From Eunapius fragilis (Eukaryota > Porifera > Demospongiae > Spongillida > Spongillidae), in assembly GCA_963681505.1 (NCBI GenBank), contig OY811972.1, positions 7,500,342 through 7,564,341 of the forward strand: 64,000 nt of DNA. The letters are read 5' to 3'. Made by a program: the position numbers and the translations under genes. Shown here piece by piece: positions 44,634 through 56,006 of this stretch; within the stretch, counting starts at the first letter, position 1, and every line of letters starts with the position of its first letter. A model generated the notes under the pieces. The model did no database searches and was not told where the DNA came from. It saw only the letters and a list, made by a program, of their open reading frames with translations.

Positions 44634-46740
44634 TATGTCACAAGACTCAATTGTTACTATTTGTGGGCACAATTCTCAACGTGGTACTAGCTGCCATGCA
44701 TATCATTGTCTAAATGCAAAATGAACCCATGCAAACTGGAGTTTTCTTATTTGTTATGCATTTATTGTCTTAATACCAATGGTGTATGTTTATTCACACA
44801 TCTATTCATATACCTGCTGATACTGTGAACTTTACATAACCACAATGTATGGTTGATAGTACATGTACATGTATTCATAATTCTAGTCATGTTATCGAAA
44901 GCACATAATATCTCTGGGGATAGTAGTGCTCATCCAATGTCTTGTGCATATAATAAAATAATTCTGTTACACAGCAATGCACAGCAGATGGTCAAAGTGA
45001 GCCATCTCTGTGGGAACCTTGCATAGACAACTTTAATGCAGTCACCAGGTAATAACTTTTGAGGCTATTTTATTTGAGGCATAATGTTGTTAATATTGAT
45101 GGGGAGAAATCTAAATTCCTTCACCAAGCAACAGATATAACTAACGTGGTCATTACATTCATACACTTATATAAAACATGCACGAACGGCAGGAACCACA
45201 TGGAACATATGTTCCAGCGTGTTCCCACTGGACGTTCCAATATTAAATGACGGATGATAGGCCTCATTATCATTGGAACATCGTGTGGTAGAATAAGATG
45301 AAATACTGAATGTTTGGTCATTGCAGCGAAGAAAGTATCTTTAGTGGACCAAATACTCCTACATCCAGAGGTTGTACCAGATGTCTGGTGTGGGAAGGCA
45401 TCAGCACAATGTCAAGCTAGTTGGGACATTCCATCACTGATCACCCAGTAAATAACACAGCACCCTCTCAGATTAAGATGAAAATAGGTATATATTTCAT
45501 ATGAATGGGGAATTTAGCATACCAATTATCAACTTTAGTCATTAAATACATGTAGATTCAAAGATAACATAGATTATATTATCATTAACCATTCAGACCT
45601 CTTATCACATGTACAGTATTAGCCATTGCAGCCTTGGACATTGATTTCTGAGAAATAGAGAACCCTGCTTCCACTGGTAAGATTTGGGGGCTCAATACTG
45701 CAAAGGATATACGAACCCAGCAGGTGTCATTATTTTCCCGGAAAACAAACCTCCTATCTCCATCAGTTCTAGTATGCATGAACTTATTTTTAAAAATCGC
45801 CAAACTCATCAGATACCTCCTCCACTAACCCGTAAAAGACCCCTTTATCATACATGCATGCAATGTAGCTGCCTTAGAGATATCACTTAGTGACTTCTTC
45901 CATGGCTTGATGTCTTTGTTCTGATTGAAGGCATTGCAGCACTTCTTCATTAGCGTTAAGTATTTGTGCATATACATGTACACTTGTATGTGACGCGAAG
46001 AAATGTCACGAATATCAACTTGGAACCAATGAAAGCAGCTTGATCTCATCGTTGTGCACCATTGAATTTTAGAGTATGCGATCGCAAAGCACTTAATGAT
46101 GGTTCAGAACCTACACAATTTCAAATGCAATGTAGCACCTGCCCCCTCTACCCAAGGCAAACGCCATGCAGCTGTGTGTTTATATAAAAACCCTTTGATA
46201 TGGTTGTTCCTTATGTGGTACTTTTAGGTATGATTGCGGAAAAGTTAGTTTTCGGTACCAGGATTCATACAACATTTGCTATGGTTAATTCATTGAACAT
46301 CAATAAGGATGACGTAGTTAATTGTTTATTTGCCAGCAAATTTTTTAATATGGCACCAGTTGCTTAGTTGTTCGTTGTGCTTGAAGAATCTAGTGGTTAG
46401 CCTACTTAAAGATATTAACTGTGATACAGGAGCAGTTTTTATCCATATATTTGGTGTACTAGAGTGCCAAAAACACCCAATTAGGCACGGCACAAAGTGG
46501 GACAGGGATTCGAAACAGTGCATTGAGTATACAATGAAGCAGATGAAGAAAATATGATAGTTGTACTCCAGGGTGTTATTTCCAAACATCTAGATTCTGA
46601 GACAATCCATGGTAGAGCATCACAACTTTTGCCATGACATTCTCAAATCTTTTTTATTTTTTTTTATTTTTTTTATTTTCTATAATAGGGCTTATAGAGA
46701 TTAGTTATTATGCAGAGTTTCAATTTCTGATTCAGTTCAG

Positions 46741-47371
46741 TTAACTCTTTGAGCGTCACTATTGCAATACGGGTGACGTCGTTAATTGCCAGCGATGTTT
46801 TTAATTATGGTTACCCGTAGCTTATTAGTCGCCGTTCTCGAAAAATTACACGGTTAGCTTACTTAGATATATTACTATGATATAAAAGCGTTTTATGATG
46901 TTTATTTTGATATTTTGGTGTAGTAACTAAAAAACAATGGTTGCTAACAACACTCGATATAGGCGGAGCCAAGTGGGCCGGGACTTGAAGCTTTCGTATC
47001 GTGTAAACTGTAAAACAGAAGACGAAAACACGTTATTTTTATTCCCTGGTGTTATTTCTAAGGTCCAGGTGTTTAAAAAGGCTTCGCTCTCCCCTATTTT
47101 AGTAGAACAAGCGGGTGCGTATTCAAAGCCGCTAGTACGATAGAGGCGCCATTACACGTACACCTGCAGCTGTTAGTTCCCGCTTTCTATTTAGTTAAAA
47201 ACCAACCCTTCAGTCATAGCTCCATGTCCTTAGGGCTTTTTGGTGCACAAAGTGCGTAACCATGCGACAATAGTTGGTTTTCAAATACGTGTGCACATAA
47301 ATGTGCACTTGGCGGTGAACGCGGGGTGCAATAATTGCACATAAATGTGCACTTGGCGGTCAAAGAGTTAA
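46741..47371. mobile_element. piggyBac-type MITE flanked by TTAA
   Basis: TTAA-CTCTTTGAGCG at the left and CGGTCAAAGAG-TTAA at the right are inverted ends. The right subterminal region has two copies of CACATAAATGTGCACTTGGC, each containing the palindrome GTGCACATAAATGTGCAC or part of it. The interior has a 68-codon frame. It shares its terminal sequence with the autonomous piggyBac end at 29195-29243. At least four decayed relatives lie at about 3190-3579, 9210-9375, 11925-12060 and 48490-48675. Confidence 0.8.
46937..47143 (+). CDS. Unrecognised 68-codon ORF in the TTAA MITE
   Basis: It starts MVANNTRYRRSQVGRDLKLS and includes FLFPGVISKVQVFKKASLSP and LVEQAGAYSKPLV. It is basic and of mixed composition. 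The decayed copy at 3190-3579 keeps the AACAAGCGGGTG part and a recognisable FKVQ-like stretch, but has lost the frame. It may be a relic of the parental element's coding sequence. Function unknown. Confidence 0.25.
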   Translation: MVANNTRYRRSQVGRDLKLSYRVNCKTEDENTLFLFPGVISKVQVFKKASLSPILVEQAGAYSKPLVR

Positions 47372-47632
47372 CTGGCAATATTTAATCAACTTTGTAGATG
47401 CCATGAAATTATGTGATTACTATCACTGTTTCGCAAAGCTATAGTAATGTGTCAAGATAGTTTTAACTGAAATTGAAATTGTTTATAACACTACAAACAC
47501 TACAATGCACTCACCTCATGGGTATACACACATGTATGTATTGTGAGATAGCATTAATAAATTTAATATTTTGACTAGTTGTTTTACACTTGTCTAATTA
47601 TCACAAAACACCATAATTCATTTTGATATATC

Positions 47633-48388
47633 AATTTTACCACGTGACGAGACAGGTTGTGAGGTAGTTAATTCCTTTTGTACTCCTATAAACATGCATG
47701 ACACTTCGATTCTGCTGATAAGTTATAAATGGATTTATGTCAAAAACTTGACGTTTCTTTGAACTGTCGCTTGACCACAAAGTTTACACGATGTAACGAT
47801 TCTATTAAAACAATGGAACTACGCTTAAATGGCATAGCCCAAGTTGCGAAGGATGTGCGCTATGCTTCGTACGCTTAAAAACATGCATTACATTTCGATT
47901 CTGATGCAACAATATTAGCGCTTTAAGCGTAGTACGTGCTAATATTTATTTAATCATATATGTGCACAAAAGATCACACCATGTGAAAAGATAAACGTGC
48001 TATTGCTTTTAAAATAAAAATTTTATAAGCAATAGCACACTTATCTTTTCACATGGTGTGATCTTTTGTGCACATGTATATGATTAAATATATATTAGCA
48101 CGTACAACGCTTAGAGTGCTAATATTGTTGGATCGGAATCGAAGCATCATGCATGTTTATAGGCGTACAAAGCTTAGCGCACATCCTTCTCAACTTGGGC
48201 TACGCCCTTTTAGCGTAGTTCCACCGTTTTAATAGCATCGTTATGTTTGTGTAAACTTTGTGGTCAAGCGGCAATTCAAAGAAACATCAAGTTTTTGACA
48301 TAAATCCATTTATAACTTACCAGCGGAACAGATACCCAAAATTAATTTTAATGAATTAACTACAACCTATCTCGTCACGTGGTACAGG
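47633..48388. repeat. Large foldback element, about 375-bp arms
   Basis: The arms begin ATTTTACCACGTGACGAGAC and end CTCGTCACGTGGTAC. Paired landmarks are TCCATTTATAACTTA, TTTGTGGTCAAGCG, GCACATCCTTC and AAGATCACACCATGTGAAAAGAT. The hinge is near 48017 with under 25 unpaired bases. A small separate hairpin (AATGAATATGAGTAAAAATTC and its inverse) follows at about 48392-48452. Confidence 0.85.
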
Positions 48389-48489
48389 TGAAATGAATAT
48401 GAGTAAAAATTCGCAAAACTTTAGTTTACTGAATTTTCACTCATATTCATTTGAGTCGCAGGCGATAAATCGGCAGGAAGTCAACCCGT

Positions 48490-48675
48490 GTATGTCTCCC
48501 AATAGTTCCTGCTTTCCATTCAATTGGATTCTAACACTCGACTCATAGCTCTATGCCCCTGATTTTTTGTTGAACAGTTTTACACAAATTGGTTTTCTAT
48601 ATGTGTGCACATAAATGTGCAATTACATGTAGCAACAGGGTGCATTAAATGTGCACTTGGCAGTCAAAGAGTTAA
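48490..48675. mobile_element. TTAA MITE right-half copy
   Basis: The order TAGTTCCTGCTTTC, CTCATAGCTCTATGCCC, TGTGTGCACATAAATGTGCA, TGTGCACTTGGCAGTCAAAGAGTTAA parallels the intact copy at 46741-47371. Confidence 0.65.
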
Positions 48676-48997
48676 TCTCTGCTAAATTTTCTATCCAACT
48701 GTTCAAATTATCTCACTAGCCTGCATAGTTTGACTGCATCAGCCAAGGGAAGTTGATTGTTCCTTAACAGATCCCTTTTTTCTACCCTTTCAGTGAAACA
48801 CATAAATGGAATGGAACATCTATACGTACATGTACATGTAATGTTAAATATCTCCATGCACATTATTAGCGTGAATGATATTGCTGATTCTGAATGTTAA
48901 TGCAGACATTTAGCAACATCCGTTATAGTGCAATGGCCAATCTAGCTTTGCCTAATAGACACATGCATAGTAAACATTAACTATTTCTCGCACTTAC

Positions 48998-49078
48998 CAG
49001 CAGTTAACCTTTGCATTCGCCATTCCTGCTAGTGCGTGAATCAACCCAGGCCCTGGAACAACAAGACACACAGCTGGC
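48998..49078 (-). CDS. HACL1: 2-hydroxyacyl-CoA lyase 1, internal exon (second in the window)
   Basis: This 81-bp exon is on the minus strand, with a GTCTGCAG acceptor and a GTAAGTG donor. The peptide [20 protein letters not shown] continues NAKVNCW. HACL1 carries [29 protein letters not shown] here. The GPG-IHA-GMANA motif is a fingerprint of the HACL1 and oxalyl-CoA decarboxylase branch of thiamine-diphosphate enzymes. It starts by completing the AGG codon from the exon at 56554 and ends with TG of a TGG codon. Confidence 0.92.
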
Positions 49079-49252
49079 CTGCAGACAAAAAAATCAAGTC
49101 ACATTTATATACGCACTTGGACAATTAATCCAATAAAAAAGTGTTCACCATCTTATGCTGATTTGTTCATACAAATAATGATGCATTAGTGATGGACATA
49201 CATGTAAATACATGCACGTCAAATATAAACATTCCCTTACTGCAGGGTCATT

Positions 49253-49335
49253 GCATTATAAGTGGGGTAAGTGCGTGCTTCACATCTTCACATCCTAATG
49301 AACTTACTCGTATTTGTCTACCTAAGGATGAGTGT
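49253..49335. repeat. Interspersed repeat, copy 2
   Basis: Second copy of the sequence at 2005-2090 (CATTATAAGTGGGGTAAGTG onward), same orientation. Confidence 0.55.
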
Positions 49336-49945
49336 TACTTGAACCAATTATTACATTAATAACCTTAATGGATTACAAAATATACAGCACCCAAAATTTG
49401 CAACTTGGCAGGCTCATAACGTTTCCATTGTTTCTCTGCTAGTGACTTCTTTGGCATCAAATTGAAGCTCAATATACGTAATAATACCTTTAAAGGGTGT
49501 TGTAAGGGTTAAAGAAACATCATAATTTCGCAGATTTCTAAATTGAGACAGTTTAATAAACTGAATTTTTACTTTTCAGGATTGAAGTCTCCATAAATAT
49601 TGATGTTTTAAAAATTCAGTGTATAGATAAGTTCTAGGGACCAATTATTAGCAAACTGAATTGATCAAAGAACAAACTAAAATCTCATTGCACTGTAGAA
49701 ATGGTTTTTAATTCAGAAAATATTTTACTTTCTTGCAATTCTTAAAAGATTGTCATACACAATCAATACAGCATTGCTAAAATATGTAAATCGTAAAGCA
49801 ACTTAAAGTATCAAAAAGTCATGTTGGGAAGATCAGAGCAACATGTTAAAAGAAGGGGGCGGTAAGATAGTACTAAGCATATTAAAAAGTACATTGTAGA
49901 TTTAGAAATTGCTGGCTCCACAAGCTTATGAACGATAGATACTTT

Positions 49946-50905
49946 TCAGACGCACGCTAACAAATGGGACAACGACAAGAGAGCCACAAAACTACCGACT
50001 TTACTTGAAGGGGAAGCGCTTGCTATATGGCTGAACCTGAAAGCCGAAGAAAAAAAGAGCCACGCAGTAGTCAAAGTCTCGCGAATCATGCCAAACACGT
50101 TCATAACGATAAAACAGTTCCGACAGAAAGCTAATTCAGAGCGAGGAATTGTCAATGTTTTTGCACGATCTGAAGCAACTACTAGACCAAGCAATGCCGA
50201 AGCTTGACGCTGGAGCAAAGGAGCAGTTAATAATACATCAGTTTATAGCAGGACTTCCTGGCACCATCAGTAAACAGTTGCAAGCCGCGGGAGATACAAC
50301 CAATCTTCATACCTAACTTGACCACGCGAAGCTGCTAATGTCGCTGGAGGGATGAGCAGACTGTAGCAATCATACGTACAGCAGATGAAAAACCTAGGGT
50401 CAGCGGAACTCGCGTCATGGAACAGTTCATTGAGCCGTCACACTCTCAAAGCAAGTGGAAGCTCTGAGTACATGCCCCAGAAACCAGCAGCTCGACTCTA
50501 GACCCATACGATGCTTCAATTGCCGCAAACTGGGATATATTCGTAGAAACTGTCGCTACCGCTGACCACAGCCGGAAACAAGGAATCAACAGATAAACTT
50601 CAGAGGGATGTCTGCAGCGGGCAGCAGCCACCCCGTAAACTATTGACCCCACATAATCCCATTGTCATAGCCGCCCTTAAAAGAGAAGCATCGACAATCA
50701 TTGGAACGATAGGAGACAAAAAACTGGACATCACGTTGGATACAGGGTCCTTGGTGTCGCTGAATCGTGAGTAAGCACTAACAGGAATGAACAAGGTCGT
50801 GAAAGTCAAACCATCAAAGAACGTTCCTGTAGTGACGGCTGCAGGCCAGGACCTCCACATACTAGACCAAGTAACGGCCCAGGTGAAGTTGAATATGGTA
50901 GACTA
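49946..50905 (+). pseudogene. Ty3/gypsy remnant 3, gag and protease part
   Basis: Plus-strand fragments in several frames show LPTLLEGEALAIWLNL (gag), then KEQLIIHQFIAGLPGTISKQ. A zinc-knuckle-like RCFNCRKLGYIRRNC follows near 50507, in which the His of CX2CX4HX4C is replaced by Tyr. The protease has LDITLDTGSLVSLN (about 50727). Stops and frameshifts abound. The sequence breaks at 50905, where a DNA transposon is inserted. Confidence 0.75.
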
Positions 50906-51996
50906 CAGTACCGGTCAAAATAAACTTTACGTAATTTATTACGGCGTCTCAGTTCTACGGTGCGACCGTTACCGTGTAGTTCTACGTTGTGACCGTAACG
51001 TAAACGTACAGTAAAATAATACGCCGCCGTTACAATGAACGGTACGGTATGATTAATCAATTACGATGACACCGTTTTAAAATAAACGGCACACACCAAT
51101 ATGATGCCGTAAAAACGTTGCCACCTGTTTAACGTTGAAACGTCGAAAATCGTGTACTGGTACTACAAGAAGCTTTGAATAATTTTTTTCGCTTGAAAGG
51201 GACTTAATTTATAAGTTCCTAAAATAACGCTAGGTGTACCTAGCGAAAACGCGAGGTTAACCTAGCGTTTTTTTGATGGTTGAATGCCACTTCACCCGTC
51301 TAGTATTCTTTTTAGGTTTTGAAACTACCTCTCCCTGTATTTCTACATCCTTCCATCCCATATGCCATACGCGCGCATCAATGCATCCTTCAATCGCAAC
51401 CTCTGACCTTTAACTGCTACCTTTGCACCTAGTTCTATACTATTCAAACCCCCACTTGGAGGCGGTGAAAGCCTGCTTCCACACACACAAGAAGACGCCA
51501 TTTCAGACAATAAAATAGCAAGGGCTGTGGATTAATCTACCCACAAAGATCGCTAGGTTTACTTAGCGAACGCTTGGTTTACCTAGCGTTAGGTACTTAT
51601 TCATTAAGGCACCCGAATAGAGAAGCGCTCGTTGCAAGAAGGATTAGTTGCAAAGCGGCAAGGTATTCATGGGTTTATTAAGCGGTATGAGGCTACAGGA
51701 TCAATTGGATGGACTTTCCGATGTAGCGCGTATTGTGAATTAGTCAGCGCCGTTCTCAACGAACTCATTACGCTCTTCGTCGATTTCGAGGTGAGTTAAA
51801 ACGTGCTCCGATACCGTAATTACATTCGTTGAAAACTACGATTACGCCGTTATTACGCCGTCCAATTATCGCGAAGGTAACGGCGTAACCGTACAGTCCA
51901 ATTGGACTGCGAGTCTATAAGCGTACCGTTATAAATATCCAACGTTCTACCGCGACGCCGTAATAAATTACGTAAAGTTTATTTTGACCGGTACTG
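50906..51996. mobile_element. Tc1-like non-autonomous element inserted in gypsy 3
   Basis: CAGTACCGGTCAAAATAAAC at the left and its mirror GTTTATTTTGACCGGTACTG at the right are flanked by TA. The gypsy frame resumes directly after the right TA (VDY before, VHDFLVV after), as expected for TA duplication. The interior matches the copy at 1-620 plus a nested 396-bp MITE (51208-51603). No transposase. Confidence 0.88.
51208..51603. mobile_element. 396-bp MITE inserted at TTAA
   Basis: Its ends, TTTATAAGTTCCTAA and TTAGGTACTTATTCA, are imperfect inverted repeats. Both sides carry TTAA (51204-51207 and 51604-51607). The related copy at 1-620 has a single GACTTAAGGCACCCG at this point, so the empty site is directly visible. 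The interior has palindromes CGCTAGGTGTACCTAGCG and CGCTTGGTTTACCTAGCG. Confidence 0.85.
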
Positions 51997-54597
51997 TATG
52001 TGCATGATTTCCTGGTTGTTGAAACCTGGTTGCTGTTGGCATTGACTTTTGCAACAACAGGGACTGCTGCTAGACTTTCGAACAACTCCAGTCACAGTGC
52101 TTCCCCCACTAAATTCAGAAAGCAGGACACAGAGCTATGACGTGGATGATGGCTACTCCAACCTAGAAAAGATATGGGCACGACAGGCCAAAAAGTGGGA
52201 TCAAGTTTGCAGTGTCGCATAAATCACCAACATTGTGGAAGAAAGCACCATACTGGCATTTGGAGATCACACGGACATAGAAGCCCAGGAATATGTCAGA
52301 CCATGCTTCAATACTGTGGTCAGGAATTCAGTGATCTACTCTTCATTCATCCAGGTGTAACCAACGCTGCCACCCATCACATCAACGCAGTGGGACCCCC
52401 AGCATGCGATCCTCCTATGAGGATACCAGTTCACGTCCAGGAAGAGGTGGAACACCAGATAAGAAACATGCTACATAAGGGCATAATAGAGGACAGCATT
52501 AAACCCAGGAATGGGCCCCTGCAGTTTACATGCGAAAGAAGACAGGTGAAATCTGGCCATGTGTCGACTATCGCGAACTAAACAAACGGACACACAAGGA
52601 TGCCTACCCCTATCCACTAATCGATGAGGTGCAAGACAGATTGTTAGGAGATACTGTCTTACCAAATTGAACTTACACAGTGGATACTGGCAAGTGCCAG
52701 TTAACCAAGAAGATCAAGAGAAAACAGCCTTCTCCCGAAGATCCACTCCCCTAGTGAAGACACACACAAAAAGCATCAACACGAAGCACACCGCAGACTA
52801 CATCAGGCAGGATTGACACTTCTTGGGAGCAAATGCCAGGTTGGAGTTGCACATGTTGTCTACCTAGGACATGTCTTCGCTGCAAAGGGAATGACTCCAG
52901 ACAACAGCAAGGTTCAGGCAGTCCAAGAATGGCCCAGGCCCAGAGATGCTACAGAAGTAAAACAGTTCATAGGCCTCGCATCCTACTATCGAAGATACAT
53001 TCAGCACTTTGCAGACATAGCAAGACCACTCAACAGGTTGACACGAAAAGATACCACATACTGTTGGTCTGAAGAATGCGAGCAAACTATTAGGAATTTA
53101 AAGACGAAGCTAATTGAGGCACCCATCATGGCATATCCAAGATTTGACAAAGAGGCAAGCCCATTGGTTCTCCTAACAGATGCCAGCCTGATAGGATTGC
53201 TGTCCTAGAACAGGGCTGTCCTAGAACAAGATGGTCGGGTGATAGCCTATGCCAGCCAAACGTTGTCAATGTCCAAAGTCAACTACAGCATCATTCAGCG
53301 TGAATGTCTGGCAGTTTTTTGGGGGAAAAAAACAGTTCAGACACTACTCGCTATGACGTCCCTTTCAGCTGTGGACTGACCAGAGCCTCTAAAGTGGTTA
53401 GCTGGGCAGAAAATGGTAGGCACATTGTGTCGATGGGCCATTGCACTGTAGGAATACACTTACGCTAACCTGTACCAAAAGGGGACACTCAATGGAAATG
53501 CAGATAGACATTCCAGGAGAGCAGACCCCAAGAAATCCCCACAGCAGCTACAGCAGTACAGACAAACATATCCATGGAAGGGATGAGGGGTGCGCAACAA
53601 CCGGATGACATCACCAAACATTTGCTGGAAGACCTGACAGCCACCAACCCACTCACAAAGCCATGCGGACAGCAGTTGCAGCCTTGGATAAGATATGCAC
53701 AAATATGGTCACAGCTGTCAGTTGCGGACGTGTAGTGTGCAGAAGATATACCCCTGATCTGACTGGAGACGTGGTCACTCTACCAGTGTTGCCAAAGTGC
53801 CTACAACACAAAGCACTTGTTCAGTGCCATGATCATCCTGCAGCTGGCCACCAAGGTTCTCCAAGGAAACTGCATCACCTAAGGCAACAAGCGTACTGGG
53901 TGAGCATGGCCCAAGGCGTAGATCAACACAGTAGAGAGTGCCAGAAATGCCAAAATTCCAAACTATCCACACCAACACGAGCATCACTTCCAGCCTGCCC
54001 ATTGGCAGACCATGGCAGATGGTTGCCATTGATATCCTGCAAGTACCAATCGCCACCAACAACAATAAATACCTCCAGGCAATGCAGGGTTACTTTATCA
54101 AGTAGGTAGATGCCAAGCCAAACAGTGACCTGACAGCTGCTACTATCTCCACAGAACTGGTCAAACTGTTCAGTACCCATACCATACCAGAAATTACCCA
54201 CTTTGCAGGGTGCAAACTTTGAAAGTACGATCATTGGGCAAACTCAGGAGGCCTTTGGATTAAAGAAATCACACACTACACCATATCACCCTGAGGGAGA
54301 TGGCATGGTTGAGCGATTAATCGGTCTCTATTGCAGTTGTTTGTTACGCACATACGTTGAAAAGAAAGAGGAGTAGGAATAGTCCTCTTTGCCTACAGAA
54401 CTGCTGTGCACTCCTCAACTGGTGTGACGCCTTTCATGCTAATGTACGGAAAAGCACCGTCAAATGGCATTTTCACGTCGCCAATGCAGCAAGAGGCCAA
54501 TCATTTTCCAGCAGTACTGCAGTCTAAACTGGCTAAACTATACAGGATCTTGTTGAGGCACACAATGCAGAGGCTGCTAGCAGTTTGTTGTTCATAG
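51997..54597 (+). pseudogene. Ty3/gypsy remnant 3, pol part
   Basis: Reverse transcriptase traces include VHVQEEVEHQIRNMLHKGII (52430) and SGYWQVPVNQEDQEKTAF (52675). The YXDD active-site segment is missing, with a deletion near 52740. Then come VVYLGHVFAAKGMTPDNSKV, the ASYYRRYIQHFADIARPLNR block and RNase H LLTDASL (53170). Integrase follows: the zinc region HDHPAAGHQGSPRKLHHLRQ and CQKCQNSK (53830-53960), DDE traces to about 54350, and HSSTGVTPFMLMYGKAPS (54405). It has many stops. No LTRs were found at either end. Confidence 0.82.
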
Positions 54598-54598
54598 A

Positions 54599-54862
54599 AT
54601 GGGCAAAGAATTTCTGCTATGGTGGAAAGCATGGGTCGACAAATACCCCAACCTTAGTGCACTGGTTAGATGGATCTGGGCTATCCCAGCAACATCAGCA
54701 CCTTCAGAAAGGCTGTTTTCTCAAGCTTCACTTTTGTTAACCAAGAAGCGATCACGTCTCACAGATGACTATGCAAGTAAATTTATCATGTTAAATGGAT
54801 GCTGGGAACTCGTAGAAGATGTATTCAATGTAGATGGTCGACCAAGACTAAAAGAAAGTTAA
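54599..54862 (+). pseudogene. hAT transposase C-terminal dimerisation fragment
   Basis: An 87-codon frame with WWKAWVDKYPNLSALVRWIW, then AIPATSAPSERLFSQAS and LLTKKRSRLTDDYASKFIML. The P-L--LA---L-IPATSAPSER-FS pattern followed by KRSRL is the conserved C-terminal dimerisation domain of hAT transposases. It is open to the stop, and joins the gypsy remnant at its left side with no visible spacer. The catalytic part is absent, so the fragment is inactive. It could also be part of a domesticated hAT gene's last exon, but no upstream exon was found. Confidence 0.85.
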
Positions 54863-55482
54863 GAAACAAACGAGATAGACCACTTTGAACTTTTGGGAAT
54901 TACGTATTAATCATGCATTAGATTGATGAAGCATACTTGAACAAAAACGTGCCAGGTGAAATGGTTTTAATTAGCTAGTGCATGCGGCGGTATTATACTA
55001 AACACGAACCGCACAATTTATTCACGTATAGGAGTTATACACTACGCCTATTATGATGTACGTTACGCTTACGGTTATGCAGTACAACAGCCAAGGCGTA
55101 AATAATTACTTAAGCTTTTTTATAACCTCTACTGTACTATAAAATAGTCAAATTGGAAACAACAATATAAAGTACCCCAAATACACTTGAAAACATTGAC
55201 ATAGTATTGAGAGGCATAACATTTTACAGCATCCATACATGTAGCTGATATGTTTTACCACACAGCGGTATGATTGGCATGAAATTAGTAATATTCATTT
55301 TACAAAGTCATAAACATATACTTCCTCAATGCTGTCGCGGACTTTAGTATTGCCACACATTTACATGTACTTCATGTTATTGTAACAACTGCACCCATCA
55401 ATGAACGTACATGAACTGATATAAATATAGACAGTTGCAGGTAAATTTTCAAAAGTACATGAGCGTTCGCACGTGGCACCTA

Positions 55483-55961
55483 CAGTATGGGACACGAAAA
55501 AGGTTACGTTCCGTATTGTTAGCACGCCATATGTACGATTGTATAGTTTCGAACTACGCTGGTATACACGGTATCAATTATCGTGTATGAATACGTTTAC
55601 GTCTGTACTATCGTGCGCATCGTATCTACGCTTACGTAGCTTCTGGAATCAAGCGCAAGAGGAAATAAACCATCACAACGTTGTTAGATTGGTTTCCGTT
55701 CGATTTGGAGACACTTACTTTCTTTTTCTGAAGACTTCAGAACGCATCGCGACAGCTAAAGCGACTCACGATGAACGCGGCGCACAAACGCAACGGTAGC
55801 GTGCAGCCAGGTAGTGCAAACGATGGAATGCGTGTACGCAATCAACACCCATCAACACACCTTACAGACGCAATTTGTACTTCGTATAACAGGCTGTAGT
55901 CAACACCGCGCAACGATCGTTTTATGTAAACGGAACGTAACCTTTTTCGTGTCTCCTACTG
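55483..55961. mobile_element. TA-flanked MITE, 479 bp
   Basis: The left end CAGTATGGGACACGAAAAAG and the right end CTTTTTCGTGTCTCCTACTG are inverted repeats of about 32 bp continuing GTTACGTTCCGT, with TA on both sides. Frames inside are not conserved. A second copy in opposite orientation lies 45 bp away. Confidence 0.85.
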
Positions 55962-56006
55962 TACTTCACTATAAATGTACACCACATTTAATAGCACATC
56001 TGCATA

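Larger units (their letters stand above)
40027..48997 (-). other. HACL1 intron (9 kb)
   Basis: Elements recognised inside are a hairpin (42101-42245), a piggyBac-like pseudogene (42600-44640) with a nested MITE, a TTAA MITE (46741-47371), a large hairpin (47633-48388) and a MITE end (48490-48675). The stretches 40027-42100 and 44640-46740 show no supported gene. Frames at 42256-42684 and 45059-46049 lack any known domain. Confidence 0.65.
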
